DNA of 64,000 bases, from the NCBI GenBank assembly GCA_031292555.1, contig JARLGV010000013.1, forward strand, positions 16,568-80,567. The letters are read 5' to 3'. Both the position numbers and the translations under genes were made by a program. Within the stretch, counting starts at the first letter, position 1. The number at the start of each line of letters is the position of its first letter. The notes under the pieces were generated by a model that was not told the origin of the DNA, searched no databases, and worked only from the letters and a program-made list of their open reading frames with translations. The DNA is from Fimbriimonas sp. (GTDB taxonomy: Bacteria; Armatimonadota; Fimbriimonadia; Fimbriimonadales; Fimbriimonadaceae). Of this stretch, positions 17,640 through 27,188 are shown piece by piece.

Positions 17640-18890
17640 ATGGAACTGCCGGATCACTTCTTCAGGCATGAGTCGGGTCGCATCGTTGCGACCCTCTCAA
17701 AGATCTTCGGATTGCAGAATATCGACCTGGTCGAAGATGCTGTTCAAGATGCGTGCGGCCGAGCCTTGGAAGTATGGAGCCGACGCGGAATGCCGGAGAA
17801 CCCGTCTGGCTGGCTAATGGCGGCGGCAAAGAACCGTGCCGTCGACATTCTTCGTCGCGAACGTCGACTTCGCACGTTCTCGTCCGAATATGGCCGACTC
17901 CTGAACAGCGAATGGACGATTGGTTCTCTTGTCGATGAACTCACCGATCCGGACGCGATCAAATACGACCAGCTCCGTTTGATGTTCTCCTGCGGACATC
18001 CAAGATTGCTCGAGGAAGCGCAGGTCGCGATCATGCTGCACTACCTCTGCGGCTTTAGCATCAAGGAAGTCGCCCAGGCTTACGTCAGCGGGGTCGCGGC
18101 AGTGGACAAGCGCATCACCCGAAGCAAGAAGGTGCTGGCCTCCTCCGGCACCCTGTTCGACGTAACCCAACGGACCGACTTCGAGGAGCGCCTGCCGGTC
18201 GTAAACCGGGCTCTGTACCTACTATTCAATCAGGGGTACCACGGCGGTTCGCAGGAATCGCCCGTCCAACCCCTGCTCTGCCGCGAGGCGATCCGACTGG
18301 TCGGGATGCTACTCGACAACCCCTTTGGCCGAACGACTGAGACGTACGCGCTCGCCGCCCTGATGCACTTGCACGCGGCGCGGTTGCCGGCAAAACTGAG
18401 TGCGTCTGGCGAATTGACCCTGTTGGCAGACCAGGATCGCTCGCTTTGGGACCTCGGGCACGTTCAAGCTGGCATGGAACTGCTGGCACGCTCCAGTTCG
18501 GGGCAGGCGCTGACTGAGTTTCACATCGAAGCCCTGATCGCTGGGGTACACGCAAGCGCGGGAGACATTGCGAGCACTGACTGGCGCACGATCGTCGAAT
18601 TGTACGACGCTCTCCTGCGACTGAACCTATCTCCCGTCATCGCCCTCAATCGGGCCATCGCGATCTCGCAATCGGAGGGTCCCGAGCGCGGACTGGAAGA
18701 GATCGGGCAGATCATCGACGCCGACCGACTTCAGGGCTATCCGTTCTACTGGGCCGCAATCGGCGAGTTGCAGGCACTTGTCCAGCGTTCGGACGACGCA
18801 AAGGAGAGCTTTGAAAGGGCACACGCCGTGGCAAGGAACCCGGCAGAGCGCGTCCTCATCCAAAGTCGAATCGAGACATTGACCAAGTAA
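17640..18890 (+). CDS. ECF sigma factor, ECF42 type with C-terminal TPR-like extension
   Basis: 416 residues. Region 2 contains VEDAVQDACGRALEVW and PSGWLMAAAKNRAVDILRRE; region 4 is LMLHYLCGFSIKEVAQAY-like (near residues 130-150). The ~220-residue C-terminal extension carries FHIEALIAGVHA and LSPVIALNRAIA, the TPR-like motifs of COG4941/ECF42. In this group there is no anti-sigma factor, and the extension is thought to control activity. Linkage to the DGPF and AHSA1 genes is the standard context. The trigger is unknown. Confidence 0.93.
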   Translation: MELPDHFFRHESGRIVATLSKIFGLQNIDLVEDAVQDACGRALEVWSRRGMPENPSGWLMAAAKNRAVDILRRERRLRTFSSEYGRLLNSEWTIGSLVDELTDPDAIKYDQLRLMFSCGHPRLLEEAQVAIMLHYLCGFSIKEVAQAYVSGVAAVDKRITRSKKVLASSGTLFDVTQRTDFEERLPVVNRALYLLFNQGYHGGSQESPVQPLLCREAIRLVGMLLDNPFGRTTETYALAALMHLHAARLPAKLSASGELTLLADQDRSLWDLGHVQAGMELLARSSSGQALTEFHIEALIAGVHASAGDIASTDWRTIVELYDALLRLNLSPVIALNRAIAISQSEGPERGLEEIGQIIDADRLQGYPFYWAAIGELQALVQRSDDAKESFERAHAVARNPAERVLIQSRIETLTK

Positions 18891-18934
18891 GCGGTGGATA
18901 GGGATGGTTGCCAGATTGCTTTCACACTAAGCAA

Positions 18935-18953
18935 TTCAACGTTAAACTATATA
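18935..18953. promoter_or_regulatory. candidate LacI-type operator and promoter before GH127
   Basis: TTCAACGTTAAA (18935-18946) is an imperfect palindrome with central ACGT, one base pair off symmetry, closely matching TTAAACGTTTAA at the GH42 promoter. It is followed at once by an AT-rich CTATATAG stretch that can serve as a -10 region. The GH127 ATG is 44 bp downstream. I infer shared control of GH127 with the LacI-led locus. Confidence 0.4.
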
Positions 18954-18989
18954 GCGCGTCGCATTTCAAGCGGCCCCACTCGAAAAACC

Positions 18990-21845
18990 ATGAGCCAGTC
19001 AGCGCCAGACCAGAATCCCACGCTCGTCACTTTGAATCGCCGCACGTTCCTTATCGGCGCCATGAGCGTCGCATTCACCGCGACGATCGGAAGCGGGATC
19101 GCGTTCGGCCTCAATGGAATCGGCCTAAGCAGTGCTGAAGAGCCGGTGAACCTGGCAAAGGTTGCCAAACCCTCTAGTTCGTATACGTCGGGCGACACTC
19201 GAGTCTCCGCCCTAAACGATGGATTCCTGCCCAGGAACTCGGCCGACGATGAACACGGCTCCTATGGCAACTGGCCGAAAGTGGATACCGAGTGGGTCCA
19301 ATATGAATGGAGTCAGCCCATTTCAACCAATAAGGTCGACGTCTATTGGTGGATGGACGGACAAGGCGTGGGCGCCCCAAAATCGTATCGCGTGACCTAC
19401 TGGAACGGCAGCGTCTTTGTTCCGGTGGAGAGTGCAAACGGGTTGGGCATCGCCAAAGACACCTTTAACGCCACTACGTTTGATGAGATCCACACAGACA
19501 AACTTCGACTAGAGATCGTATCAGACGGAAGGCTCTCAACCGGCATCCTCGAGTGGAGAGTGTACAGTTCGGGCGCCGTCCCGGTTTTTCCGCCCACCGT
19601 GAACGCAGGAGTCGATCGCGCCGTCGTTCTCGGCGGAAGAACTTATCTCGATGGAAAGGCAGAATGGCTCAAACCCAGTTTGGCCAGCGCCGTTGTGTGG
19701 TCCAAAGTATCCGGTCCCGGCCGAGTCAGCTTTGCCAAAGCGTCCTCGCCTATCACGACCGCGACGTTCTCTACTCCAGGTGAGTACGTTCTGAAGCTTG
19801 CTGCGCATGACGGAAACCAGACCGGCGAATCGACGATCAAGGTTCGTGCCGAATCCGCCCCGCCCAAAGGACGGCTCGACGTGGTTTACACCAAGAAGTA
19901 CCGCATCGACAGCCCCCTTTGGAACGCGCGCGCCAAGGCACTGATCGTCAACTGGATCCCACATTGCATCGATTACTGCGAGCGCACCGATCTTCGAGAA
20001 GGACAGGGGGGGATCGACAACTTCATCGAAGCCGGCAAGGCGCTCCGAGGCGAGCCGCATGCACGCCATAAGGGGTACGTGTTTGCTAACGCATGGGTGC
20101 ACCAAACGGTTGAAGCGATGTGCATCGCGCTCATGGTCGACCCGGCGGATGATCCCGCTATGATCGCCGCCCAGACAAAAATGCGCGCTACGCTGGACAA
20201 GTGGATTCCGATCATTCTGGCTGCCCAGGAACCGGACGGCTATTTGCAGACTGCTTACACTCTTGCCGACCGGCGTTACTGGCCGGAACACTGGTCCCCC
20301 GCACAGCGTGGCAACCACGAGGGATACACGGCGGGATATTTCATCGAATCGGCCATCAACCACTACACGATGACCGACGGCAAAGACCTGCGCCTTTACA
20401 ACGCCGCGAAGAGGCTCGCCGACTGCTGGACCGCCCACCTTGGCCCTGGCAAAAAGGACTGGTTCGACGGGCACCAAGAGATGGAGCAAGCTCTGGTCCG
20501 GTTTGGCCGGTTCGTCAATGACGTGGAGGGTAAGGGACGAGGGAACGACTACATCAAGCTTGCCAAGTTCTTGCTCGACTCGCGCAAGGGTGGCCAGGAG
20601 TACGATCAGAGTCACCTGCCTCCTTCACGCCAATACGAAGCCGTCGGGCACGCTGTACGGGCGACCTATTTCTACTCAGGGATGGCAGACATCGCAGCCG
20701 AGACCGGCGATCACGACTACCAAAGCGCTGTGATGTCGCTTTGGGACAACATGGTCAACAAGAAGTACTACGTCACCGGCGGAATCGGAAGCGGAGAGAC
20801 CTCCGAAGGTTTTGGGCCAAACTACTCGCTGCGCAATGAAGCCTATTGCGAATCATGCTCAAGCTGTGGACTGATTTTCTTTCAGTACAAGCTGAACCTA
20901 GCCTATCACGACGCCAAGTATGCCGACCTTTACGAGCAAACGATGTACAACGCGTTGCTCGGCTCGACCGACCTCGATGGGCACAACTTCTGCTACACCA
21001 ACCCACTGATCAACAGCCAACGCACACCTTGGCACGTATGCCCTTGCTGCGTGAGCAACATCTCCCGGACGCTTCTCATGATTCCAACTTGGACGTACGT
21101 GAAAGGCCGTAACGGTATCTACACGAACCTCTTTATCGGTAGCCGCATCAATGTGGAGAACGTGGCGGGCACCAACGTGGAAATGGTGCAGAAAACTGAC
21201 TATCCCTGGAGCGGAGCGATCTCGATCACCGTCAACCCGGAGCAGTCCAAGCGATTCACAGTATTCGTCCGGATTCCCAATCGAACGACAAGTCAGCTAT
21301 ACACGGAAACCCCAGAAGTTAGGGGCGTCAAGAGCTTTAGGGTCAATGGCGAGGCAGTTGATCCACGAATCGAGAAGGGATATGCCGTGATTAATCGGCA
21401 ATGGCGCGCCGGCGACCGCATCGAGCTAGAACTGCCTATGGAGCCGCAAAGGATCTCGGCAAACAGCCTCGTCAAAGCGGACAACGGTAAGGTGGCGCTA
21501 AGATATGGCCCGCTCATCTATAACGTCGAACGCGCCGACCAGTCCAGTCTCGAGCAGCCCCTCGGTCCAGAGCCGCTCAAGGCGAAGTGGCGGGACGACC
21601 TTCTTGGCGGCGTGATGGCCATCACCGGCAAATGGAAAGACGGAAGCACCATGTTGGCCGTGCCCAATTACGCGAGAATGAACCGACTCGAGCCAACACC
21701 TACACCCCAAGCCGGCGGCGATCCCAACGTAAACTACGCACCGGGCGCCGCTGGAGGCTCAGCCCCAGGAAGCCAAGCCTCCACGCGCCGGCGTAGACTC
21801 AATCGCGGAGTTCAGTCGGAGGTTTGGATGTTCGACGCAGTCTAG
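18990..21845 (+). CDS. GH127 beta-L-arabinofuranosidase with N-terminal accessory domains
   Basis: 951 residues from the ATG at 18990 (an earlier in-frame start would precede the promoter-like region). A twin-arginine signal NRRTFLIGAMSV indicates folded export. Residues ~45-200 resemble an F5/8-type (discoidin) sugar-binding domain; ~205-280 resemble an Ig/PKD-like domain. The rest is the (alpha/alpha)6 GH127 (DUF1680) barrel. The zinc/thiolate site is visible: E621 and C623 in CESC, and C686-C687 in CPCC, corresponding to Glu338, Cys340, Cys417 and Cys418 of HypBA1, where Cys417 is the nucleophile. Expected to release beta-L-arabinofuranose from plant glycans. Confidence 0.92.
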   Translation: MSQSAPDQNPTLVTLNRRTFLIGAMSVAFTATIGSGIAFGLNGIGLSSAEEPVNLAKVAKPSSSYTSGDTRVSALNDGFLPRNSADDEHGSYGNWPKVDTEWVQYEWSQPISTNKVDVYWWMDGQGVGAPKSYRVTYWNGSVFVPVESANGLGIAKDTFNATTFDEIHTDKLRLEIVSDGRLSTGILEWRVYSSGAVPVFPPTVNAGVDRAVVLGGRTYLDGKAEWLKPSLASAVVWSKVSGPGRVSFAKASSPITTATFSTPGEYVLKLAAHDGNQTGESTIKVRAESAPPKGRLDVVYTKKYRIDSPLWNARAKALIVNWIPHCIDYCERTDLREGQGGIDNFIEAGKALRGEPHARHKGYVFANAWVHQTVEAMCIALMVDPADDPAMIAAQTKMRATLDKWIPIILAAQEPDGYLQTAYTLADRRYWPEHWSPAQRGNHEGYTAGYFIESAINHYTMTDGKDLRLYNAAKRLADCWTAHLGPGKKDWFDGHQEMEQALVRFGRFVNDVEGKGRGNDYIKLAKFLLDSRKGGQEYDQSHLPPSRQYEAVGHAVRATYFYSGMADIAAETGDHDYQSAVMSLWDNMVNKKYYVTGGIGSGETSEGFGPNYSLRNEAYCESCSSCGLIFFQYKLNLAYHDAKYADLYEQTMYNALLGSTDLDGHNFCYTNPLINSQRTPWHVCPCCVSNISRTLLMIPTWTYVKGRNGIYTNLFIGSRINVENVAGTNVEMVQKTDYPWSGAISITVNPEQSKRFTVFVRIPNRTTSQLYTETPEVRGVKSFRVNGEAVDPRIEKGYAVINRQWRAGDRIELELPMEPQRISANSLVKADNGKVALRYGPLIYNVERADQSSLEQPLGPEPLKAKWRDDLLGGVMAITGKWKDGSTMLAVPNYARMNRLEPTPTPQAGGDPNVNYAPGAAGGSAPGSQASTRRRRLNRGVQSEVWMFDAV

Positions 21846-21973
21846 TGCCTGGATGGCGAAAGCGGTGCTAAGTAACCGCGAGTGCCCTTGCCAAGCAATG
21901 GAACCAAGCCAAAGCACCGCTCGTCTAGGAGATTCCGCGATCGCCTTTGCAGAGTCGTGCCGTATGTGGAGTC

Positions 21974-22105
21974 TTACTTGCCGCCCTTTTTGGGCTCAAT
22001 CCCCTTCGGGGGAATCGGTTCGCGGCTGGCAGCGTCTTTATTCGACTTTGCCTTATGCTTGTCTGCATTGCCTGATGAGTTCTTCTTTGGTTTCTTGTCG
22101 CCCAT
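21974..22105 (-). CDS. 43-residue lysine-rich small protein
   Basis: An ATG at 22105 opens a 43-codon frame ending TAA at 21974. It starts MGDKKPKKNSSGNADKHK and ends IEPKKGGK: 12 Lys, almost no hydrophobic residues, likely disordered. Tiny Lys-rich proteins beginning M(A/G)DKxPKx are seen in many bacteria, annotated only as hypothetical, and may bind nucleic acid or ribosomes; that is a resemblance from memory, not a search. A weak GAGA precedes the start. It fills an otherwise empty 400-bp gap between GH127 and the SGNH hydrolase. Confidence 0.6.
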   Translation of the reverse strand: MGDKKPKKNSSGNADKHKAKSNKDAASREPIPPKGIEPKKGGK

Positions 22106-22255
22106 GTGTTTCTCGAACGTTCCACTACATCATGGGGGTTTTGCGGCGTTTCTAGTTGCGGCCATCGTAGGAAAGACCGAAAGCCGCCCCAAATTCCAAG
22201 TCAGGCAATCGACCCCCGCGCCATAGGCTCAGAGCACAGGTTGAATTCGTGCCGC

Positions 22256-23383
22256 TTAGCGACCTCGAAGGCAGTCGGCACGTGCCCGGAGCAGATGCGC
22301 GGCGAGCATTGCGTGAAGAGTTGCCAGGGGATGCTGACCATCCACCGAAAGCATGGTCGGCCCCGCATCGGTGAGGTACGGATTGTTGCCGAGATCCAGT
22401 AGAAACGTGTGGGCATCGCCCGGCACGACGCTCCGATAGGCGGCGACACCGGAGCTTAGGCTCGCTCTAGAACGCCCCGAGAATGGCACGATCACAAAGA
22501 TCTTCGTCTTCGGGGAGGCTGCCGCCCGAATGGCGGTCAGCAGTTTGGTCACGTCGTCCCCACTCGGCCCTGAGTTTTCGCCCATGTTGAGGTAGATCTC
22601 GTCGGGAGTCGGCGAGAGCTTTCCGGCGACCAGGCGGGAATGGACGCTGTCCAACTTGCCGAAAAAGTCCATGATCCCAGGTGTGTGGCCATCCGCCGCC
22701 GTTCCATCCCAGGAGGCGCCCCCGTATGCGACGACGCCGTACTCGGCGCCGATTCCTGCTGACACGATTGCGGGGTACCCGACCGTCGCGTCTTGGGTGT
22801 CCACTTCGTTCGTGATGCCCCGAGCGAACGTTGCGATATCGTCGTCGCCGTTGGTGATGCTATCCCCAAGGAACAGAGCACTCAGCCGAAACGGGGCGAT
22901 CCGTCCGGACGGTTGGGTCAAAACCGCGCCTTGACCCAACGTGAAACCGGTCACCCGCAGCACGTTCACCGGAGTCCAGAAATCCAGAAACACGTAGCCC
23001 GCAACGTATTCCAGCAACAGATTGTGGGTTCCAGGAGGCAGCCCAGCGGCGCACGGAATCGAAGTCATGTCCGACCGCAGTTGCACCGTCTTGGCCGGGC
23101 CGCCGTCGATCGAGAAGCGAACGACCGGATAGTGTCCGGCCGAAACCTTTGCGGCGGAGAGCGGAGTCACATCGACCTTTACCGCAATCTCGGTGCCGGT
23201 GAACCCAACCTTGAGATAGGCGCCCGGGTTCGCCGTCTGGGCGTATTCCGTTGACTGGAACCAGTTGTAAGGACTGAAGCGGATTCCGGCATCCGAAACC
23301 GAGCCTTGTGCAAGGGCGATGGCCACCGAACTCAGCAACAGGGAGACCATGCCGAAGATTCTCGCGGGTCTTGGACAAAACAC
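22256..23383 (-). CDS. secreted SGNH/GDSL-type esterase
   Basis: 375 residues from a GTG at 23383; the ATG at 23350 would remove the basic n-region of the signal peptide (IFGMVSLLLSSVAIALAQ). Residues ~30-165 form a beta-sandwich like the N-terminal domain of CE2-type esterases. The SGNH fold begins with FLGDSITNG (catalytic Ser) and ends with a VDGQHP segment carrying the catalytic His. Such enzymes deacetylate plant polysaccharides, which suits the GH genes nearby. Substrate is an inference. Confidence 0.85.
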   Translation of the reverse strand: MFCPRPARIFGMVSLLLSSVAIALAQGSVSDAGIRFSPYNWFQSTEYAQTANPGAYLKVGFTGTEIAVKVDVTPLSAAKVSAGHYPVVRFSIDGGPAKTVQLRSDMTSIPCAAGLPPGTHNLLLEYVAGYVFLDFWTPVNVLRVTGFTLGQGAVLTQPSGRIAPFRLSALFLGDSITNGDDDIATFARGITNEVDTQDATVGYPAIVSAGIGAEYGVVAYGGASWDGTAADGHTPGIMDFFGKLDSVHSRLVAGKLSPTPDEIYLNMGENSGPSGDDVTKLLTAIRAAASPKTKIFVIVPFSGRSRASLSSGVAAYRSVVPGDAHTFLLDLGNNPYLTDAGPTMLSVDGQHPLATLHAMLAAHLLRARADCLRGR

Positions 23384-23545
23384 GTCTGATTCTAGCCGAG
23401 GCCGGCTAGTTCGGAGAACCGCTGGTCAACCGTGTCCGCGTCGAACGGCTAACCGCGCCAAGCAGCCTTTCTATGTTCGATGGCGTTCCCTCTCTCCGCG
23501 CTCTTGAGATCGCCGGGCCCCAATACTCAGGTTGCCTCTCGCCGG

Positions 23546-24655
23546 TCAGTAGACGATGACAAAACGGCCATCTGGTCTGGCTACGGCACTGGGCAGGCTC
23601 CAGGTATCGATCGCACCGTCGATGCGGCCACTTTCTATGCCTCCGGCATCCTTCTCTACGAGGCTCCATGCGAGGGCTCCTCCCCGCTGCCATCCGGTTC
23701 CTACCGTCCAAGCGAGCAGCATTCCACCATCAGATCCAAGTGCCACCGTTGGGTGCTTCTGGTTCTGGCCCGGGGGAGTCCATTTCTTCGAGATCGTTCC
23801 GTTTGGCGCAAGCCAGCCGGCGTAAACATGATCACCGGTCTCCCATGCGGCGGCCATCCCGAACTTGGAGGGATAGAGACTATAAGTGCTCATCGGGCAC
23901 GCGTTGAGTTTCCATGGGTCGAGTACGCGCGATGTGAATGTCGTGCCGTCGGCTTTGCCGTGAAGCTCGATCGAATCGCGTCCGGTGCCATTTCTTGCTC
24001 CTCGATAGACGACTTCAAGAGTCCCGTCAAGCCCGTCTGCCGCCCTCATGCCGCAACAACCACAAGCGCCGTCGCCCTCACCGTCGATCCGCACTTCGCG
24101 AGAAAACGTCGCACCGTCGTCAGAGGACCTCGCGAGGAAAACTCCGGCTCCCGCTTCGTCGCTTGCTCCTCCCAGAGCATGCCATAAGACAAAAACGTTG
24201 CCGCTTTGGTCGGCCGCTACGGTCCCGCCTCCGTCCAGGCCCTTTGCCCACGTGGTCAAGTTCCGCTGCGGCTCAAACTGATCTCGAGACGCTGAACTTC
24301 TGGCGAATGCTTCGTAGGCAACCGGATAGCCGTTCGACGCTTTTGGCCCGAGACCATTCCATGCCACAAACACCCGGCCCCCGCGACCAACCGCAATCTG
24401 CGCGGACCGTACGGTTCCGATGGCGCTCGCCGTGCCTGGCAAGCTGTTGACGCGCACCGGCGCCGTCATCGACGACGCTCCCGATGGAATAGTCGAGTAG
24501 TAGATGTTTCCCGCCTCTGCTGGGCCACGGAAATACACAATATGGACGGTACCTGCCGCATCGATTGCAGTTTGGGGTTGAATGCTGCCGCTTGGCAGGT
24601 GCACGAGCGCCACCCGCGGGGTCACCACAACGAGGAGGGCGAGGAAGTTGACCAT
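23546..24655 (-). CDS. BNR/Asp-box beta-propeller protein, sialidase-like
   Basis: 369 residues with a hydrophobic start (MVNFLALLVVVTP) and repeated beta-propeller blades of the VHIVYFRG, VFVAWNG, VFVLWHA and GMAAAWETG type. One clear Asp-box is SSDDGATFSREV. The fold matches six-bladed sialidase/exo-glycosidase-like proteins, but I do not see the arginine triad well enough to call a sialidase. A Cys-rich GACGCCGMRA segment is odd. Same direction as the SGNH esterase, 162 bp upstream of it, so possibly co-transcribed. Confidence 0.7.
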   Translation of the reverse strand: MVNFLALLVVVTPRVALVHLPSGSIQPQTAIDAAGTVHIVYFRGPAEAGNIYYSTIPSGASSMTAPVRVNSLPGTASAIGTVRSAQIAVGRGGRVFVAWNGLGPKASNGYPVAYEAFARSSASRDQFEPQRNLTTWAKGLDGGGTVAADQSGNVFVLWHALGGASDEAGAGVFLARSSDDGATFSREVRIDGEGDGACGCCGMRAADGLDGTLEVVYRGARNGTGRDSIELHGKADGTTFTSRVLDPWKLNACPMSTYSLYPSKFGMAAAWETGDHVYAGWLAPNGTISKKWTPPGQNQKHPTVALGSDGGMLLAWTVGTGWQRGGALAWSLVEKDAGGIESGRIDGAIDTWSLPSAVARPDGRFVIVY

Positions 24656-24752
24656 GGCGCATCGAGACTACCCCCACCCAGTATGTAGCGGTCTTTGGGC
24701 ACTTGAAGGACGATACTGAATAGCCACCATGAGGGCGACACAAACGAATTGA

Positions 24753-24779
24753 CCCTGCCGACTCTGAGAGCAGGCAGGG
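24753..24779 (-). terminator. hairpin downstream of the 24812-26758 gene
   Basis: CCCTGCC and GGCAGGG form a 7-bp stem around a 13-nt loop, 33 bp after the stop of the minus-strand lipoprotein gene. On the minus strand it is followed by TCAATTCGTTT, a weak T-rich tail. A candidate terminator between that gene and the BNR gene. Confidence 0.4.
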
Positions 24780-24811
24780 CCTTGAAAGGGATGCGATCGG
24801 ATCGGGGCCGG

Positions 24812-26758
24812 CTACTTCTTCTTCACATAGACGAAGACGACGCCTTGAGTACCCGACTTCTGTCCGAAGGCGATGAAGCTGCCGTCAGAGAGAATGAAGT
24901 CCGCACCAAGTTGAGTGAAGTCGTTGCTAGGAAGTGTCGCTGACACATCGGTTGCGGCACTGGTCTTCGACGACCAGTAGGCCAAGTCAATGCTGTTGTT
25001 GCTGGGGTTCAGCAGGCCGGCGAACTTGGAGCCGTCGTCGCTAACCGCATAGGCCACCGCCGGGTTGCCGGCACTCGTCGTGAGAACATGCGCCACGTAT
25101 GCGCCGCTATCCCAAAACAGCGCCTTGCCATCCCCCTGCCCACCGGCAACCGTACCGTCCGCTCCCATGTGGAAGGCCTCTGTCGCCGGAATGTTGGAAC
25201 TATTCGTGTTGAGCAGGTCCTGACGGCTGGCGCTGATGGTCGAGCCCGAAATGGTGACGTTCAACCATACTTCCGGATTGGATCGGAGGTTCTGGAGGCC
25301 AAGGACGTTTCCGCTGTTGCTGACTCCCGTCGCATCGTAGCTCATGCCTGCTATCGAGCCCATGGGAAGTTCAAACACTCGCCCCGAGGTGAAGACCACT
25401 GGCACGTCGATGCCTCCCTTTGTGACGCTTCCTACGATATGGGCGCCATTCGGCGAGATGGCGCGGGCCGTTCCGCCGGTGGGATAGAGACTGCTATCGA
25501 TCGGGAACGTGGTCGGCGCATTGAAGTTCGTCGAACCGCTGGTCGAGCTTGAGGTCCACATACAGGCGTGGACATAGCCGTCGCTGAATACGTAGCTGCC
25601 CACGATCATTCGTTTCGAGCCGGTGTTCGCGATGGCATAAGCTACGGACTGAGTTACGCCAACTGGCACGGGAAGAGCGGTTGCCGTTGCCGCGGGTGAA
25701 TCCCAGTACACGGCCTCGGGCGCGGTGCTTCCGGACATGGTGGCTTGCCCCACCATCTGGCCGTTGGACAGAGCTTGCCAAACATCGCCGTTGGAGGCGC
25801 CAGCAGGCAAGTTAAGCGCGACAGGTGCGTTGTAGCCTGTTCCGCCTCCACCGGTTGGGAGACCTCCACTCGATCCCGTCAGCTTGCTGAGGTCGAAGTT
25901 GAGGATGTCATTGACGTTGATCGTCTTTCCATCGGTAAAGCTGATTGAGGAATTTAGCTTGGCAATGAGGAACGCGGTTAGCGGATTGGACGCTCCAGGA
26001 GCGGTTACGTTCAGCTGAATTGTGCCGTTCAGCAGATTGATCGTGCCGGTCCCCGTAAACGTCTGCCCAGCGGCTTGGACGGTTACGTTGCCTTTAATGT
26101 CGCCAGAGGCTTTGCCGGTGAGGCTTGTGAACTTCGTCTGGGAAAACCCTTGGTAATCCACGTCCATCTCACCGCTGCTTCCAACGTTCCCGCTGTCGTC
26201 TGCAGACAGGTTCTTCAACGTGCAGGTAATGCCCTGGGTGTCCAGTGACACGGTCCCGGACATCGTGTTTGCGCCGGCGGTGTCCGTAAGGACGACCGTA
26301 ACGTCCAGCGTCATCGCAAGGCTGCCCGTGATATGACCGGTCGCATGGAAGGTCTTGTTGTCCGTAGTCGAGATCACGGTTTGCCCGGACGTGCTCTTGC
26401 CGTCGGCAGCCGTCGAGTAGTTCATTGTGATCTTGTTGGTGGAGACAACGGTGTCCACGTATAACTGAAGAAAATCGACGAACTGCGGCGTAAACGGATG
26501 GACTCTCTTCGGACCGGGGGCCGCCGCGGCTTGGATCGTCTGAAGCACCTGAAACGGCCCTGCGCTTCCGGCGGCGGTGGCCTTGAGGTCCGATACGACC
26601 GAAGCAAATTGCAAATTGTCGCCAGTGAGAGTCGTACCACCGCCCGGGGTTCCGCCTCCGCCCCCACCGCCTCCGCACCCTGCTAGGAGCGCCGATAGTA
26701 CGCCCGCTATCGCGGCATTGCGAACGGAGCGCAAGCACCGCTCCCTTTGATGTTTCAT
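24812..26758 (-). CDS. large predicted lipoprotein with Gly-rich linker and repeat-type C-terminal domain
   Basis: About 648 residues. The start may be the ATG at 26758 or one a few codons upstream. The signal ends VLSALLAGC, followed by a run of eight Gly and a Pro/Gly linker, a typical surface lipoprotein start. The first half (residues ~50-290) is Thr/Ser/Gly-rich beta structure. The second half shows repeating units of the type YWDSPAAT, GSYVFSDGYVHACMWT, FWDSGAY and AYWSSK, similar to extracellular HAF-type repeats (probable beta-propeller). It is surface exposed by prediction; function unknown, possibly adhesion or structural. Confidence 0.75.
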   Translation of the reverse strand: MKHQRERCLRSVRNAAIAGVLSALLAGCGGGGGGGGTPGGGTTLTGDNLQFASVVSDLKATAAGSAGPFQVLQTIQAAAAPGPKRVHPFTPQFVDFLQLYVDTVVSTNKITMNYSTAADGKSTSGQTVISTTDNKTFHATGHITGSLAMTLDVTVVLTDTAGANTMSGTVSLDTQGITCTLKNLSADDSGNVGSSGEMDVDYQGFSQTKFTSLTGKASGDIKGNVTVQAAGQTFTGTGTINLLNGTIQLNVTAPGASNPLTAFLIAKLNSSISFTDGKTINVNDILNFDLSKLTGSSGGLPTGGGGTGYNAPVALNLPAGASNGDVWQALSNGQMVGQATMSGSTAPEAVYWDSPAATATALPVPVGVTQSVAYAIANTGSKRMIVGSYVFSDGYVHACMWTSSSTSGSTNFNAPTTFPIDSSLYPTGGTARAISPNGAHIVGSVTKGGIDVPVVFTSGRVFELPMGSIAGMSYDATGVSNSGNVLGLQNLRSNPEVWLNVTISGSTISASRQDLLNTNSSNIPATEAFHMGADGTVAGGQGDGKALFWDSGAYVAHVLTTSAGNPAVAYAVSDDGSKFAGLLNPSNNSIDLAYWSSKTSAATDVSATLPSNDFTQLGADFILSDGSFIAFGQKSGTQGVVFVYVKKK

Positions 26759-27188
26759 GTTCATTTCTTTCATTTCAAACAACCTCGGACATAACCGGGT
26801 AACCCAGCATTGCCACTGGGATCATTGTCTGGGCTCTTCGTCAGCAGATCGTCAGCGCACCGGTCGGGAGGTTCGGGCACCGACGCCATTATCAGTTCGG
26901 CAAGAGACCTCGATCGGGAAGGCGAGCGTGTGATGAAGAGCGACCATCCGGCAGTGCGTCCTGGGAAGTTGGCTTCAACTTGGCGCCCAGGAACCACTCA
27001 GATTCATGGCTGCCAAACGCAAACAAAGCATCAAAGGGTTGGAACGCAGTCGTTGCCGTTCGGCGTCGAATAGGACTATCTAGATCGACTCGGATTGCGA
27101 AAATGTTTCCATATAGTTGCACGGTTCCATCTGACCATGCGGATACGGGAATGGGCGCTGAGACCTGGGCGCTGAGAACACGACGACC
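26759..27188. other. 430-bp divergent intergenic region
   Basis: Separates the minus-strand lipoprotein gene from the plus-strand gene at 27189, so it must hold both promoters. I found no clear palindrome, RNA gene or conserved small ORF. A 25-codon frame at 27006 was judged too weak to report as a gene. Confidence 0.4.

Noticed and set aside
27006..27083. 25-codon Lys/Arg-rich frame MAAKRKQ
   Set aside because: Too short, no ribosome site, and the tail is Ser/Arg shadow-like.
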